From contig JAODUO010000428.1 of NCBI GenBank assembly GCA_025642075.2, positions 218,501 to 282,500 on the forward strand: a DNA stretch of 64,000 nucleotides. The letters run 5' to 3'. Source of the stretch: Ridgeia piscesae. Its lineage: Eukaryota; Annelida; Polychaeta; Sabellida; Siboglinidae. The position numbers and the translations under genes are program-made. Shown here piece by piece: positions 63,147-64,000 of this stretch (the first letter of the stretch is position 1; the number at the start of each line of letters is the position of its first letter). Below the pieces are notes generated by a model that saw nothing but the letters and a program-made list of their open reading frames with translations, did no database searches and was not told the DNA's origin.

Positions 63147-64000
63147 TACGCATTCATAAATGGGCAAACATTTGTTGAAAACTGGAGAAATAAAAAACTC
63201 AAACATTCCGTTTGTTTCAATCAATTACCTACCATGGGGTGGTCCAAATGCGTAAGATATTGTACCTTGCAGAATTACCCGGCACTACTCGGGGCGTAAA
63301 CCTGCAGTCACACGTGAACCCGATGACCTACAGCAAAATTATACCAAATGTTTCTTGTCTAAATGTCAATGGCCTAGTTCTTATGACAATTTTCTGCCAG
63401 AAACGCAAGCGCTCACTCTCCAACAAACACAACCAGTGATAGAAAGAAGGTGCACAGAACGCTGAATTGACACTTCAGCCACCTACATGAAAACTGACTG
63501 AGATAAGGGTGCGTAAAGATAGATAATTTTGACGCAACATGAGACGTATAACTCCAACTGGAGGAAAGACGTGAATTCGACACAAGGCGCCGCTTCAGAA
63601 GTGTCACGTGGTCACGTGGCGAGATGCTGGTGCCTATGTTGACTATTTTCAAACGTCGATAGTTAGCCAGTATATTGCTGATTCCTGGCCACAGTTTCCT
63701 ATGGCGTTCGTTAATTTGGATCTGTTTTGGAGCCATCACTTTTCACTCTCTATACAACGTCACTGAGCTCTGTTATCCAGAGTCACCACTGGGATCATCA
63801 CGGCGATGACTGTTTGCTATCCCTCCATGCCCAGGCGCCATGTTATGGCTGTTCCGATCTACAAACATATTTAAGCTTAGGGTTAGTATTAGATTTAGGG
63901 TTAAGTTAGATTATATTCGATTAGATTCAGGTAGATTGGAGGTACTTCTGACAAGATTCACCTCAGGTGTTTACATGCATGTCTACGTGGAGGGGTAACA
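63147..64000. other. Intergenic unique sequence
   Basis: No gene recognised. Two or three TTAGGGTTA-like motifs at 63873-63905 are too few to be a telomeric tract. Confidence 0.5.

Overview
This window looks like nuclear DNA from an invertebrate animal. A marine lophotrochozoan such as a mollusc is my best guess, but that is inference from overall character. It has spliced genes with large introns, animal-type transposons and non-LTR retrotransposon fragments, long (TG)n/(TA)n microsatellites and an exceptional density of minisatellites. There are no bacterial operons, rRNA or CRISPR arrays, and I found no convincing tRNA.

The one gene I can reconstruct is on the minus strand, from a start codon at about 37.85 kb down to at least 1.32 kb. 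It is a GRAMD2-family (GRAM domain, single C-terminal membrane anchor) protein. Twelve coding exons were joined by hand. All eleven junctions keep reading frame and have AG/GT splice sites, giving 355 codons. The last exon probably lies beyond the left edge. Exons 4 to 7 carry the GRAM domain, exon 11 the membrane anchor and exon 12 a short helical tail. Every intron except intron 1 is packed with minisatellites, many touching exon borders. Intron 2 alone (15.7-33.0 kb) holds about ten arrays, including a 5.1 kb array of a 34/35 bp unit.

The most unusual feature is that at least three minisatellites appear to have been seeded by an exon-intron junction, so each unit carries a copy of a splice donor or acceptor (1.82-2.13 kb, 4.34-5.76 kb and 31.75-32.59 kb). 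Two other arrays repeat transcription-factor-like sites. One is a 15-unit array of a perfect CTCF core consensus next to exon 5. The other is a 24-unit array with overlapping forkhead and SOX cores in intron 6.

From 38 to 64 kb the sequence is mostly non-coding. It contains CpG-rich patches, two candidate first exons (48.96 kb plus strand, 59.61 kb minus strand), a G-quadruplex-prone tract, a 35 bp GC-rich minisatellite, two non-LTR retrotransposon fragments and a pogo-like DNA transposon with terminal inverted repeats. A hAT-like element lies in GRAMD2 intron 1, a small MITE in intron 6 and a LINE 3' end in intron 7. Most long open frames here are translations of tandem repeats and are not genes.
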